A DNA stretch of 64,000 nucleotides from Desarmillaria ectypa. Its lineage: Eukaryota > Basidiomycota > Agaricomycetes > Agaricales > Physalacriaceae. The notes under the pieces were generated by a model that saw only the letters and a list, made by a program, of their open reading frames with translations, made no database searches and had not been told where the DNA came from. Where the stretch lies: contig JAUDYN010000009.1 of NCBI GenBank assembly GCA_030407005.1, positions 1,922,001 to 1,986,000 of the forward strand, written 5' to 3'. The number at the start of each line of letters is the position of its first letter. Positions within the stretch are counted from its first letter, which is position 1. Both the position numbers and the translations under genes were made by a program. This document shows, piece by piece, positions 35,232 to 45,534 of this stretch.

Positions 35232-35848
35232 TCAGTGATAAGCGGGAGGGGGATCTTCATGCCTGATATTCCGAGCCGACGGTCCTTCGTCCGCTAATTC
35301 GGAAACGCTGATAAGCGCCCTTTCAATATTACTATGCGAAAATCCCACTCACCGAGTGCAGGCGGAGGATCCAGCCTAACCGTATTCTTCCCTACGACCA
35401 CAAAATGCTCTTGTGTAGAGGTACCCCCGGAATCGCGATGAACCACAGCTACGTCCTTCTCCTCCTCCAAACCCCCCCGGCCCTTAGTAGCAGCCAGTCG
35501 TCTTCGTCGACGGCGTCGAAGGAACAAGAATCCCAAAAGCAGGATCGAAATCAACCCCACCCCACCCACGACGCTTCCAATGACGGCCCGGCGTACGACA
35601 CTAAGCAAGTTTAATTATGACGAACACAAACTTGATTGAAGGGGTGGTCCTTACCTTGCATGATCAGAACTGGGGTTGCCGGGGGAACTGTTGGCGTAGG
35701 GATAGTCCGTATGATTCCTATCGTCACCTTGATTGAAGCGCTTCTGGATACTGGTATGCGGAGTGCTGACCACTTCATTCGGGGACCATCCCGCCAAAAA
35801 GAGATCTTTGATAAAGTGGAAGAACATGGATAGTACTGACGACTCCAT
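35232..35848 (-). CDS. Single-pass membrane protein with short cytosolic tail
   Basis: Three exons on the minus strand. Exon 1 (start taken at ATG 35846-35848, MESSVLSMFFHF) ends in a Ser/Pro/Asn-rich stretch (YPYANSSPGNPSSDHA). An intron (GTAAGG...GCTTAG) leads to VVRRAVIGSVVGGVGLISIL, a transmembrane helix followed by a run of Arg as stop-transfer signal. Exon 2 contains GLEEEKDVAVVHRDSGGTST; another intron (GTGAGT...ATTAG) leads to ADEGPSARNIRHEDPPPAYH and TGA at 35232-35234. Such a layout (Ser/Thr ectodomain, one helix, basic patch, PPPAY-like tail that could bind WW domains) is common in fungi. No signal peptide is obvious, so an upstream first exon may be missing. Function unknown. Confidence 0.6.
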
Positions 35849-36127
35849 GGTTTGCCGGTACTTGTCGGTATCTTCTCTTATGTGACAAGCGGACAAAGAT
35901 CCACATATTCATCCGAGGCCTACTCCCACTACCGTGTCATCATATTCACTTTTACGGCAAAGAAATCACCCCAACATACTGCGATCAACGGGAAGTTCTC
36001 ATAACAATATCATTATTGACGTGTACGACGTACTATACAGATGCGTCTACCTTGGCTTAGGTCATTAAGAATACACCTAGAGAAGGCATCAACGGCATCA
36101 TGGTCATGAATGGCACTTATGTATACG

Positions 36128-38305
36128 TTAAACCTTCTCCGCAGCATGTCCATTCCTGGAGGGCGTCACATTCTCCTCGTGTTCCACTGTAGCGAGTGTC
36201 TTGTTAGCCTCAACTGTGCGTGTTTGCTCGATAAGATCGCGGCGGTTCTTGTATCCAGGGGGTGCCCATTGGCGAGAAGTCCACGGCTTGCAATTAGGAT
36301 CGTTATACATCTAATCCCGCAGTAAGCATGAGGTCACGTATTTCATAAGCCAAGCACTATACCTGATCAACGCTTTCCAAAGATAGATCTGAAGACTCGT
36401 ACAAGAACAAATAAACGATCACAGCTCCGGCGAGATTGCATGCTGTGACAAAGCATGAGCAAATGAGTCATGTACGGGAGAAGAATATACACCCACAAGC
36501 AAAGACGAAACCATACCGGAATTCAATGGCGCTGACAATGAAAGGTGTGAAGAAGGCGAGTAGGAAGTTCCATAGCCAGTTCGAAGCAGTAGCCAATGCA
36601 CCCTGCTTAGCTCGGGTCCTCGTAGGGAACGTCTCTCCGATCAATATCCAAACACCCCTGCATTCAAAGAATGAGTAAACGATGGACGAAGAAGGACAAA
36701 CAGACGTACGGGGCCCATGTCATGGCATATCCAAGAATAAACATGCATGCAGAGACAATCATGACTGTCCAATGGCTACAATCAGTCTTGATACAACCAA
36801 ACATAAATGTGACGCACGCTTTCCGATTCCTGGATTATTTTCAGGAACTTTTGCAGTGCCGGCTGCCCCAAATACGAACAACCATGCTGCCTGCCAAAGA
36901 CCTCCTACAATAAGAGGCACACGTCGTCCGAACTTATAAGAGAAAACGATCGGTCTTCACTGGAATCCTAATTTGAATATGACGCACTTTCTCCATTACA
37001 TATATGCCTCCGAACGTGCATACGAAGTTGACAGCACCAAGAATGATCTGAGTGACGTAAGAATCCTCGATACCGACTGATGAGAAGATAGTTGCTCCAT
37101 AACTGAATATAAAATGAGATCAAGGTGAGTCAAAGAAGTCGGAGAGCATACTAGAAGAAGTAATTCGCGCCAGTTAACTGTTGGAAGCTTTGAAGGGCCA
37201 TGCCTATGAAAAGCTCGATCAGGACAATGCGTCAGCCGTGCGAACAAATCAGCTTACCGAGGAGAGTTCGATACAAGATCTTGTTACCAGGCTTAAAGCA
37301 GTCAAGCCAACCTCCCGCAAAATTCTTTTCATACTCCACATTGCTCCGAATTTCTTCAACTTCTCGTACTACAATCGGATCTGATTTGACTTCTGAAAGC
37401 GGTATCCCGCGAGTCCTAGCAATAGCTTCTGCAGCCTCTTCAAGGCGTCCGTGCTTTGCAAGCCACCGAGGACTTTCAGGCATAAAAAGAATTCCAATCG
37501 CTAGAATGAAGGGCCAGGCGATACCGATTCCCACGACAGCCCGCCAAGATCCTGCACCGTTGATATTGCGAGTGCCGATAGATATGCAATCTGTGAATTA
37601 ATGAGATAATAACCACGAAGTGTGAGAAATCACGAACATGCAACGAGTATACCAAATGTGATGAATAGCTGGTATGTTGCCGTCAGACTTCCACGGATCT
37701 GCGGGGGAGCAGTTTCGGCTTGGTACTAGAAAGGAAGTCAGGCCGAGGAGACTTGTAATAGAAAGTGACCGACCATAGGAACCGCGGCACTCAGCGCTCC
37801 AACGGCTAGACCGCTGACAAGGCGACCGACGGCAAATTGCTGCCACACGCTGGTACTAGATATCTGAATGATGACACCGACGACGAACAACCCGCATTCT
37901 ACGACCATAGCATATCGGCGGCCGAGGTAATCAGCAGTTCTGACTCAGCCCGTAAGTTTTGTAAGAAAGAGCAAAAAAGAGAAAAGGCGTACGGTGCACC
38001 GAAGAGAGCTCCAAAGAGGGTACCAATGGACAACAGACCGACAATCAGACCAGACCGTACATTGCTGAAGTGACAAGTGGAGGCGTCACCAGGGATTCCA
38101 CATGTAGCAAACCGCAGCTTGAAATCCTCCATGAGCAGGATGTCTGATATCTGACCTGTGTCGTAACCGAAGATAAAACCTCCCATACTTGCCACAAGGG
38201 CGAGCATGATAGCCACCGCGCCGATGGGCACTCCTTGCCTAGATTATCGTATAAGTAGGTGAAAACACCTTAGGCGGAGAAGACATACACATAGAAGAGC
38301 GCCAT
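36128..38305 (-). CDS. MFS sugar transporter (hexose-type)
   Basis: Start at ATG 38303-38305. A tiny first exon (MALFY) joins over an intron (donor GTATGT) to VQGVPIGAVAIMLALVASMG and GFIFGYDTGQISDIL, the family's first helix. Further blocks: GLLSIGTLFGALFG, the loop-2 DYLGRR motif across an intron, GRLVSGLAVGALSAAVPM, QIRGSLTATYQLFITFGIL, PESPRWLAKHGRLEEA, the QQLTGANYFFYYG motif across an intron, YAMTWAPGVW and GETFPTRTRAKQG. The tail has LYESSDLSLESVDQMYNDP, replacing the usual PETKG, and ends NGHAAEKV at 36128. About ten exons, twelve predicted helices, plasma membrane, proton symport expected. Sugar specificity cannot be read from sequence. Confidence 0.88.
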
Positions 38306-38806
38306 CGCAGTCGATTTTCGTGTTTTTGTGGGGTGATGGATGTCTCAAAAAAAGGTGAGGTGGAGATTGGAGAACGGGGAAGTTTATAAGACGGGATCGG
38401 AGTTTTGATGATGTCATTTCTGGGGAAAGGGTAAGCAGCTGGGTCTCACCTGGGCAGTCGGTGGCAAACGCAACAACCATAAGGAGCCGCGCCCAACGGA
38501 AATCGGACCCATGAATATACGGGGGGAATTACGCCGAAATGTTTCGGAAGAAAGTTTTTTTTTGTATTTATTTTTAGAGGTTCGCACCGTGTGCAGTCTG
38601 AAGATGCCAAGTCGATCAGGGAGCATTGCAAAGCCTCGGACGATGGTTGATAACTCAGGTAGTACTGGCATCGTAGAACAGGGGAAAAAGCTGTATTCGT
38701 GTAGAGGAACAGACAGAAAAAGATATAATACTCAGCGGGACTATGTCCTCAATGACGTAGCGAAACTCAACCCCGAGGCATCATTCCGGGGCGCACATAT
38801 GTGCGC
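38306..38806. other. Intergenic region
   Basis: About 500 bp: promoter of the sugar transporter and 3' UTR of DIB1, both on the minus strand. A 99-codon plus-strand frame here overlaps the DIB1 end and is not credible. Confidence 0.5.
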
Positions 38807-39511
38807 CTAATATCTGTAGCGAGTGGAGTAGTCTGGAGATCCATTGAGTAACTAAATAGCCGAAAGTGAAATGTAACCGACCCTTAGGAGATACAACGAG
38901 GCCACGACCTTTTGATGCACCCCGGTACACAGTTTCAATTATATCGATTAACTATATCAGGATGAGGTGGTGAGCTATCGTAAGGTGCACGCATAAAAGG
39001 TTGCTGACCTCTTGCTTATTATCCATAGCCCAGTTTCTTGAGAAGGTCGAGAACTGTCAATTTCAAAGCTGACTGAGCGTAGCAACCAACTCACATTTTG
39101 TTGTTGTTACCAGTGCCCAAATCAATCATAATGTGCTTGTTTCTGTGATATTCGACACAATCAACTCAACTAAATTTCCGATATAATCAAACGAGCACTT
39201 ACCGGTAGAAGAACATCACAGTACATGGGTCATACAGTTCGTACATCTTTCATATCCATCAGCTGCGCAGCCGGTAGCTATTTCAAAACGCCACGCACCT
39301 TGTTGAAGTCTGGAACATCTGTAATATCGACGAGGTATATCACCGCAAAGTTCTGCACTTTCTCTGCGACCGAGTACAGCGTTTCGTCCATGGTCATGCA
39401 TTGGCTGTCCCAGTCGTGACCAAATCGGATAACTACGACGCGATCTTCCTCAGATTTGATGGCCTCATCAACATGCCAGCCGGAGGGAAGGTGCGGAAGG
39501 AAATAAGACAT
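38807..39511 (-). CDS. DIB1: U5 snRNP thioredoxin-fold protein Dib1/Dim1
   Basis: Six exons encode exactly 142 residues, the fixed length of this highly conserved spliceosome subunit (U4/U6.U5 tri-snRNP). The protein starts MSYFLPHLPSGWHVDEAI at 39511. Exon 1 ends DVPDFNK at 39299. Exon 2 is MYELYDPCTVMFFYR, exon 3 NKHIMIDLGTGNNNKI, exon 4 NWAMDNKQE (about 28 nt), exon 5 LIDIIETVYRGASKGRGL to SPK, exon 6 DYSTRYRY, with TAG at 38807-38809. Every exon matches the family once spliced, which fixes the boundaries well. The acceptor before exon 4 is CTCAAG, not the nearer GACAG. Leu replaces the usual Met before IDIIETVY. Essential gene; no break. Confidence 0.95.
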
Positions 39512-39887
39512 AACTGAATGGTAGATGAGGAGCAAGAGGCTCTATGGTGACAGCCACCGGCATCCGAATGTAACAGAGCCAAACAACTGCTTTCCATCAC
39601 GAACACGTGAGCACTAGGGCTTTGAAGCAGCGACTACAGTCTTGGCTCGAACTCTTCCTCGGAAGCCTCGTATTTCTCGTAACGTGAATTAAAATATTAT
39701 TTTTCTCGCATCTTATTGCGTCGCTGGCCCCATCTCTTCGTTCGCGGACCCAGAAACGGACCTCTTCCATTACTCACCTCTATTCCAATTTCTATTGACT
39801 TGCTTCTTTTTATTGGCCCAGCTAGTTGATCCCATCATCTTCAATCGGACACTTTATTCTCGGGCCCCAGTGAGCGAACCCGGAACC
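39512..39887. other. Short divergent intergenic region
   Basis: About 375 bp between DIB1 (minus) and the putative small plus-strand gene. AT-rich around 39690. Nothing specific recognised. Confidence 0.45.
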
Positions 39888-40141
39888 ATGGAAGCAATAG
39901 AGACAGGTAAAATTTACCGTCACTACCCCTTTCACAGTACATAGAGAATTTTGCATCCCCAATAGCGAAAAGTACACGTAATACCCCACACTGGGGAGAA
40001 TCGTCGCCATTTATCCGAAGTCTCGGAGCGGAGCTCGTTCAGGAACATCCTTACTCCGCCCTTCAAGTGTGGGTTGCGGGGTAAGACTTCCGAGTCAGGA
40101 ATGGCTAACCTAAGAGATGTAGCCAGGAATGCAAAAGATGA
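39888..40141 (+). CDS. Putative 50-residue protein, three exons
   Basis: ATG 39888 with context AACCATGG. Exon 1 is 39888-39906, intron 39907-39965 (GTAAAA...AATAG, 59 nt), exon 2 39966-40080, intron 40081-40122 (GTAAGA...TGTAG, 42 nt), exon 3 to TGA 40139-40141. The spliced frame gives MEAIETAKSTRNTPHWGESS, then PFIRSLGAELVQEHPYSALQ and VWVAGQECKR. Two good splice pairs that both hold frame, plus a Kozak-like start, suggest a real small gene, but I do not recognise it and 50 codons could join by chance. It lies head-to-head with DIB1. Confidence 0.4.
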
Positions 40142-40751
40142 TTTTTGGCATGCACCTTGCGTGCCATTCCCAGCGCATCGGTCTTGAACGCGGCACCACA
40201 GCGTTAATCAGTCTTCTTTTCGTCGTGTTCTTTACTCCCCGGCACACCGATCGCCAAGAGCCTACCCTCGTCGGCTAAGAGCTTGTCACCGCAGTTAGCA
40301 GGTGCTACATTACCGGGCCCCATGCTTTCCATTTGCTCTGTCGCAGCAGTATCTCGCCGGTCAACGACCACCATTTGACCTCTTTCCTTCATGTGCAACC
40401 GTCCGTTTCGCTCGAGCGAGCCCGGTCAACCTGGCACGTATCGCTGCACACTGGGAATGAAAGAAAAAGTGCCTCGACATACCCGACTGCGTTTCGATAC
40501 CCCGGTGAAAAGACGGTCCGCGGTGAGTGCCTGGGAGCTAGGAAGGTCCGGTGCATATTTGTCTGAGCCTTGTCTGGTGTATGCGCATGCATGATCCGTC
40601 GAAAGTCGCTTACTGGTAGCACGTCAGCTGCAGTATGATCAGGAACGTCTGACATAAATAGTCGCAATGTTCGCAGTATTTCTCGAGTTTGTGGCCAATA
40701 TACATATTGATATAGGTATTTAGATATATGGGGGCTTGTCAACCGCCACTA
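40142..40751. other. Intergenic region
   Basis: About 610 bp between the small gene and the 3' end of the RBR ligase gene. Minus-strand and plus-strand frames of 60-117 codons overlap here; none has an ATG-supported, family-like product. Confidence 0.4.
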
Positions 40752-43700
40752 TTACATCACAATACAAAATGAACCCTGCTGTTCGCGATCTCGCTGCTGT
40801 TGGGCAGCGACTTCCCTTGCTCGTTGTTGGGCAGCAAATTCCCTCACTCTCTGACTCTCTCGTAGAAGTCGCTGGCGTGCCTCATTCATGCGCCGCTGCC
40901 GCTCCTGTTCTTGTTGTCGACGAACCTCCACTTCACGTAGGAGCCTCACTTGTTCGCCGTAATCAGCACCCCGGAAGAGGTCGACGGGCACATTGTTATT
41001 TATGTTGGGAGTGGGGTCGGCAGTAAAGAATCCCCCATGCTCGGCACTCATATGGCGGTAGATGTCATGTTCAGGAAATACACCCATGCAGCGCCAGCAG
41101 ATGTGGGATCCGCAGCTGAAATGTAGTTGGTCAGTCAAAGCTTGGGCTACACAGAATCTCGGAACACGAACAGGCACTTTACATGGTTACAACCGTCGAT
41201 CTTGTCTAGTAAACGCGAACACGATGGACATTTCTTGATTCCGCTCTGTTGCATGATCCAGGCCTCGCTTAATCTCTCCTGCTCAGCTGCACTGTTAGAA
41301 TTTCGAGCCTCTTCACAGCTCTTTCCTACATGCGAATCCTCACCACAAGATGAGCATATTTCGGAGAAGCATGATGGACAGCGCAAAAGAGACACAGATT
41401 CAGACTTGCGATAGATCTGAGTGCAATCTGGAGTCTTGCAGTACCCAAAAACCTGAGGCTGCTTGTCGACGTATGATGTGAACACTGTCTCGAGGAGATG
41501 TCCGAAAGAGTTTTGAGGCAAGAACTTTTGGATGACAGGAATAGATATCGGTGTACCACAGGTCGCTTCGTTACCCATGCATACCAAAGGGAACATACCT
41601 GTCTCCGCTGCGGACGTCAAGAAATGCCGAATGCATGCAGTACAATAGACATGCTGACAGACAAGCTGGAATGGTGCGGAGGCCTCATCATAACAGACAG
41701 GACAGGTATGAGTTCCTGGAGCAACTTTGACGACAACCATCTTTAGAGACTCGGCAATGTGGTTGTTCAGGTGGAGCCTGACTTCTTCACCACCTCGGAT
41801 GGTGATTCTTGCTAAGCGGATGTCGAGGGTAACACAATCGTCCCCAAATACCTCCTTCATCGCATTGAGACCGGTTCGGAGGAAGTATCCCACCGATCGA
41901 CGCTCCAACTTTACTGAAAACTGCAGCGACATAAGACGGTCAAGTTCTTCCTTCAGGATCGTCTTGGCCTGCGTGATGGCTACCGAATTTCCGTACAGTT
42001 TAATCGCATGCTTCCTGAAATCTGCTCGCATGAAAGCACCTGCATCCGTGATCCTCTTCGTCAGTACAGCCGGTGGCCGTACCAGATGCTCATGCCATTG
42101 GTCAAACTTTTCACCAGCAGCAAGACTCTCGACACGTACTTTGAGAGCACCGATGGCTGCTCTGACAGCCCCCGATACTTGAACGCGATAGTCCCCGCGA
42201 GGCAACTGACGAATAAAGAGATCACATGCTTTGCGGTCTTTGATACTCTGCTGTAATTCCGTCCAAAGGCTGGCTTGGGCACGATACTGTTCTGGCAGGA
42301 TGGTTATGGTGTAGAGCTCCCGTGGTGGCAGTTTGAACCAGAACATAGAGTCACCAATGAAATCAAAACGTCGGTTGACTAAGGCTTCTTGGACTTTTTT
42401 GGCACTTTCCCAGCTTTCGAAACGAACACGTACGGAGAAGATTCCGGCTTCGGTGTCGCCTCGGGAGGTTACATTGAATGACTGAACCTCAACACCATCG
42501 ACGTAATCAATATGCGATCGTAGCCGAAGGGAGGCAACATCAACATCGAAGCTGTGAGACTTGAGAAGCCTGACATTCCCACCACCATACTGGACGAAGT
42601 CGTATATCAAAGTAAGAGGGCTATCAGGAAGATTGGAAATCTTGATGGTATTCGGTCGGAAACTGGGAATGAAACGGCCAGGAGGTGGTTGGTTCATCTC
42701 AACCTTCACCCTCCTTCCGGAACAAATTCGACCATTCAGTTCCGCCACCTTTGAATGACAAGTTGCCATGTCTGTATACTCGACGATGTAGGTCGCAGAC
42801 GGAGCACGGCAGGAGATGGTGAGGACATTCTCATCCCGAGGCGCCAACGCACCCATACCACCAGGCTGATTGAATGTGCCAATTTCAAATTCTAGTGTCT
42901 CCCCTCTGAATTCCATCCCTTCAAAACCTGTGGTCAACGTCTGTGCGACAGTAACGGTTGTGACGACATCGACATCCTGCTTCCCGTTGCCGGTATTGTT
43001 CACGGATACGACATGGAACTCGGATACATCGAGGCCTTGTCGAACGAAGAGATCCTCGACTTCATTTGGGCGGGCATCGCGAGGAATATTCTTCACTCGA
43101 ATTCTGCAAGAGTCGAAGCCAGCGATTGTATTCTGAATGGCGAGGCCGGAGCTGAAGGTAACGATGGACCCGAAGACGATACACTGGTGGGTCCGCTGGG
43201 CATCGGTTGTGCGCTGCTCTTCATCAAATCGGCGTTGTTCTTCTTCCTGACGGATACGGGTTTCCTCTCGTCGGCGCCGTTCTTCATCTCTCTTCCTCTG
43301 GGCTTCCTCTTGGCGCAGTCGTTCTTTTTCGTTTCTAACTTCTTCGGCTTTCGCTTCGGCTAGTTTGGCGTGGTTTTCCTTATTCGGGCGGCGCTGTCTT
43401 GAAAAGCCTGGGGTCTGTGTTAAATATTAGTGGTTAAGTTATAGTCTTAAAGTAAAAGTCGTACGTTGGCATCGTGAACAAAGCGACAGTTCTCCCCTCT
43501 TGTGCAGGTCCCTTTCATCCACGCATAGCATGGATTGTTGTTTACTTTTGGAAGAGGTACAGCTGAGGACGATGGGATGCGATTTCCCTCTTCCGGCGTC
43601 TGATTCTCTCTTTCAACCGATTCGTATCTCATCTTGAAATCGTTGGTCAGTTGCGCAATATTAAAACGCGATCGAGAATGAAAAGACGACTCACTTTAGG

Positions 43701-44118
43701 AGCATGGTCAAATCTGCATGCCTCTCCTTTGGCACAGTTTCCTTTCTGCCATGAGAAACACACGCGGCTCCCTGACCTGTCGATGTCTCGGTGACCACGA
43801 GCTTCTCGAGACGAGTCCGCATCAGCTTGACCACTGACAGCATCGATGGCTGTATTGGTGTGACGATGGTCAACCACCTCAGCTGTAGCTGACCATCCAC
43901 CTTTCTTACGACTTTGTGCCCGATTCCTATTCAGACTCTGCCCTTGATTCTTGTTGGTTTCCTGCTTAGTCGCGTTGATACAAGCGATAGTACAATATTC
44001 AGTCACCAAGACGTACAGAGACAGGGCTCAGGTGCTGATTCTTGCATCGAGAGCCATATTTGCAGCAGCCTTGTTGGTAGAAACTGCATATAGGAGCATT
44101 CGGACTCGTGGTCGACAT
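40752..44118 (-). CDS. Three-CCCH-finger RBR-type E3 ubiquitin ligase with CaaX end
   Basis: Starts at ATG 44116-44118 (MSTTSPNAPICSF). Three zinc fingers of form C-x7-C-x5-C-x3-H lie on three exons: CSFYQQGCCKYGSRCKNQH, CFSWQKGNCAKGEACRFDH and CYAWMKGTCTRGENCRFVH. A Lys/Arg/Glu-rich coiled coil follows, then two RRM-like segments (NIPRDARPNEVEDLFVRQGL; TIKISNLPDSPLTL) and a KH-like stretch. The TRIAD comes next: RING1 CPVCYDEASAPFQLVCQHVY, an IBR (FGYCKTPDCTQIY; CPSCFSEICSSCGEDSH) and RING2 KKCPSCSRLLDKIDGCNHV, spliced over intron 41177-41116 to NCGSHICWRCMGVF. The Cys after that junction is the expected thioester Cys. A charged coiled coil ends in CIVM at TAA 40752-40754, a CaaX box. RNA binding plus ubiquitin transfer is the inferred role; related to Agaricomycete TRIAD3/ankyrin-free RBR proteins. 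Confidence 0.9.
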
Positions 44119-44683
44119 GAGTGTTCAGAGCAAGATCGATAAAGCAATTAGACGCCCGGGTGGGCACGCGCAGATAAGGCTAGATTCACCTGACTACGAA
44201 TGTGAACGAAGAACGATAGTATCCCCGCGCAAGTCTGGCTGGTTTCTTGCTTTGGTCCCCGGTACGTTTGTATCGCCAGTGTACCAGCCAAGGAATTTCT
44301 ATAGCCTTGCGCTCGCGATTAAGGTTTCGATGACGACAAGCATGGTCCTCCCCATTTCCCGCCTACACATCACCCTGGAATCAGAATATTCCGCATTTTA
44401 GATCCGTTTGATCCGTAGGCTCTTGTGGGCCCCTGCAGCACAGCTTGGTTGACCCCGCGCAATCAGATCAGGCAGGCTAGACATCTCACAATTCAGAAGA
44501 TCGTCAGGTCTAGGTCTATGAGTGGAACGGGTCCATGCCTTGGTGATTTGGGATGTGGTATGCATTAGGGTAGTATAATAGTACAGATAGCCTAGAACGA
44601 ATTCATCAGCAGCCGTTATGTTGTGAGGGATTAAGCAGGCCACTCACAACGTACATACATACAATGACAAGCGCTATAGATCG
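44119..44683. other. Intergenic region
   Basis: About 565 bp holding the RBR-ligase promoter and the prefoldin 3' UTR. Frames on both strands near 44126-44643 show no coding character. Confidence 0.45.
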
Positions 44684-45293
44684 TCATGATTTTACAGCGT
44701 TTTTCGCCTCGGCTTGTAGTTTGGACTGCATGACGTTGAGAAGGTATGACATATTCTCCCTCTTTTTGTTAATAGTATCTTCGAGGACGACGAGGTTGGT
44801 ATTCAAGTATTCCACCTTGTCAGAATAGTGCTTCACAGCGTCAACCCGCGACTAAACAGCATCGTGAGTTTCGATACGAGCCGATATGGCACAGATACGT
44901 ACCTTCTGCACATAATATCCTGTCCCAATATCAACTATGACACTCTCAGTGTCGCACATTTTACCAGGAACGTAGAGAGAGTTCGTCAAAGGCACCAGTA
45001 TAGTCTTATCTAGATCCAGTCTCGCGTCAATCCCGTAAAGGAACGGGGAGACGCTCATACCTTTATTCTGAGGCTTTAGGTCGCCGATGTTTTCAATGCA
45101 AGTCTTGAATTTCACTTGCGCTTGCTTCAGCTGGGCGAATGAGCTGGTAAGGTGGCCGAGTTCCTACAAGTACAGTGTTAGAGCAACATTGGACGCTGAC
45201 AAATTTTTCCCTGACCTCCTCAAGCTGCTTCCGTACATCACCCAGCTGGTTAAGATCCAAATCAGCGACATTTACTTGCTGAACTTCGGACAT
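44684..45293 (-). CDS. GIM5: Prefoldin subunit 5
   Basis: Three exons. ATG 45291-45293 (MSEVQQVNVADLDLNQLGDV); the first intron (GTCAGG...TTGTAG) joins KQLEE to ELGHLTSSFAQLKQAQVKF. The middle exon has the beta-hairpin region (ILVPLTNSLYVPGK; VIVDIGTGYYVQK). A second intron (GTACGT...GTTTAG) leads to SRVDAVKHYSDKVEYLNTNL and the C-terminal helix, ending QAEAKNAVKS at TGA 44684-44686. About 155 residues, two long helices joined by hairpins: the alpha-class prefoldin fold. In the hexamer it hands unfolded actin and tubulin to the CCT chaperonin. It is divergent from the DENND11-like gene, with 241 bp between the two start codons. Confidence 0.94.
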
Positions 45294-45534
45294 GTTGGAT
45301 GGGAATCAGGGAGGAACAGCGGAGGAACAGCGCGTCGTCGTTTGAAGGCAGGATGTAATCGGCTATAATTTTGCGCTGAATTTCTCGATTAAATTCCCAA
45401 ATCCGGTATAGTATGACGAAATCACGTCAATTGTTTTATTTTCACCCCTAAATTAATCTCTCTCTTCCTCCGCTGCTTATTTATTCTCGTCGTCGTCGCC
45501 GTCGTCTGCTCAGTCACCGTTATCGAGGGCCTCG
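45294..45534. promoter_or_regulatory. Bidirectional promoter, prefoldin 5 / DENND11-like
   Basis: The start codons of the two divergent genes are only 241 bp apart, so both promoters must share this sequence. It contains AT-rich DNA near 45380-45470 and a CGTCGTCGTCGCCGTCGT run just before the plus-strand start. No TATA box is clear on either side. Confidence 0.5.

Noticed and set aside
38446..38810. Frames on both strands between the sugar transporter and DIB1
   Set aside because: They overlap the DIB1 last exon and promoter DNA and show no coding features.
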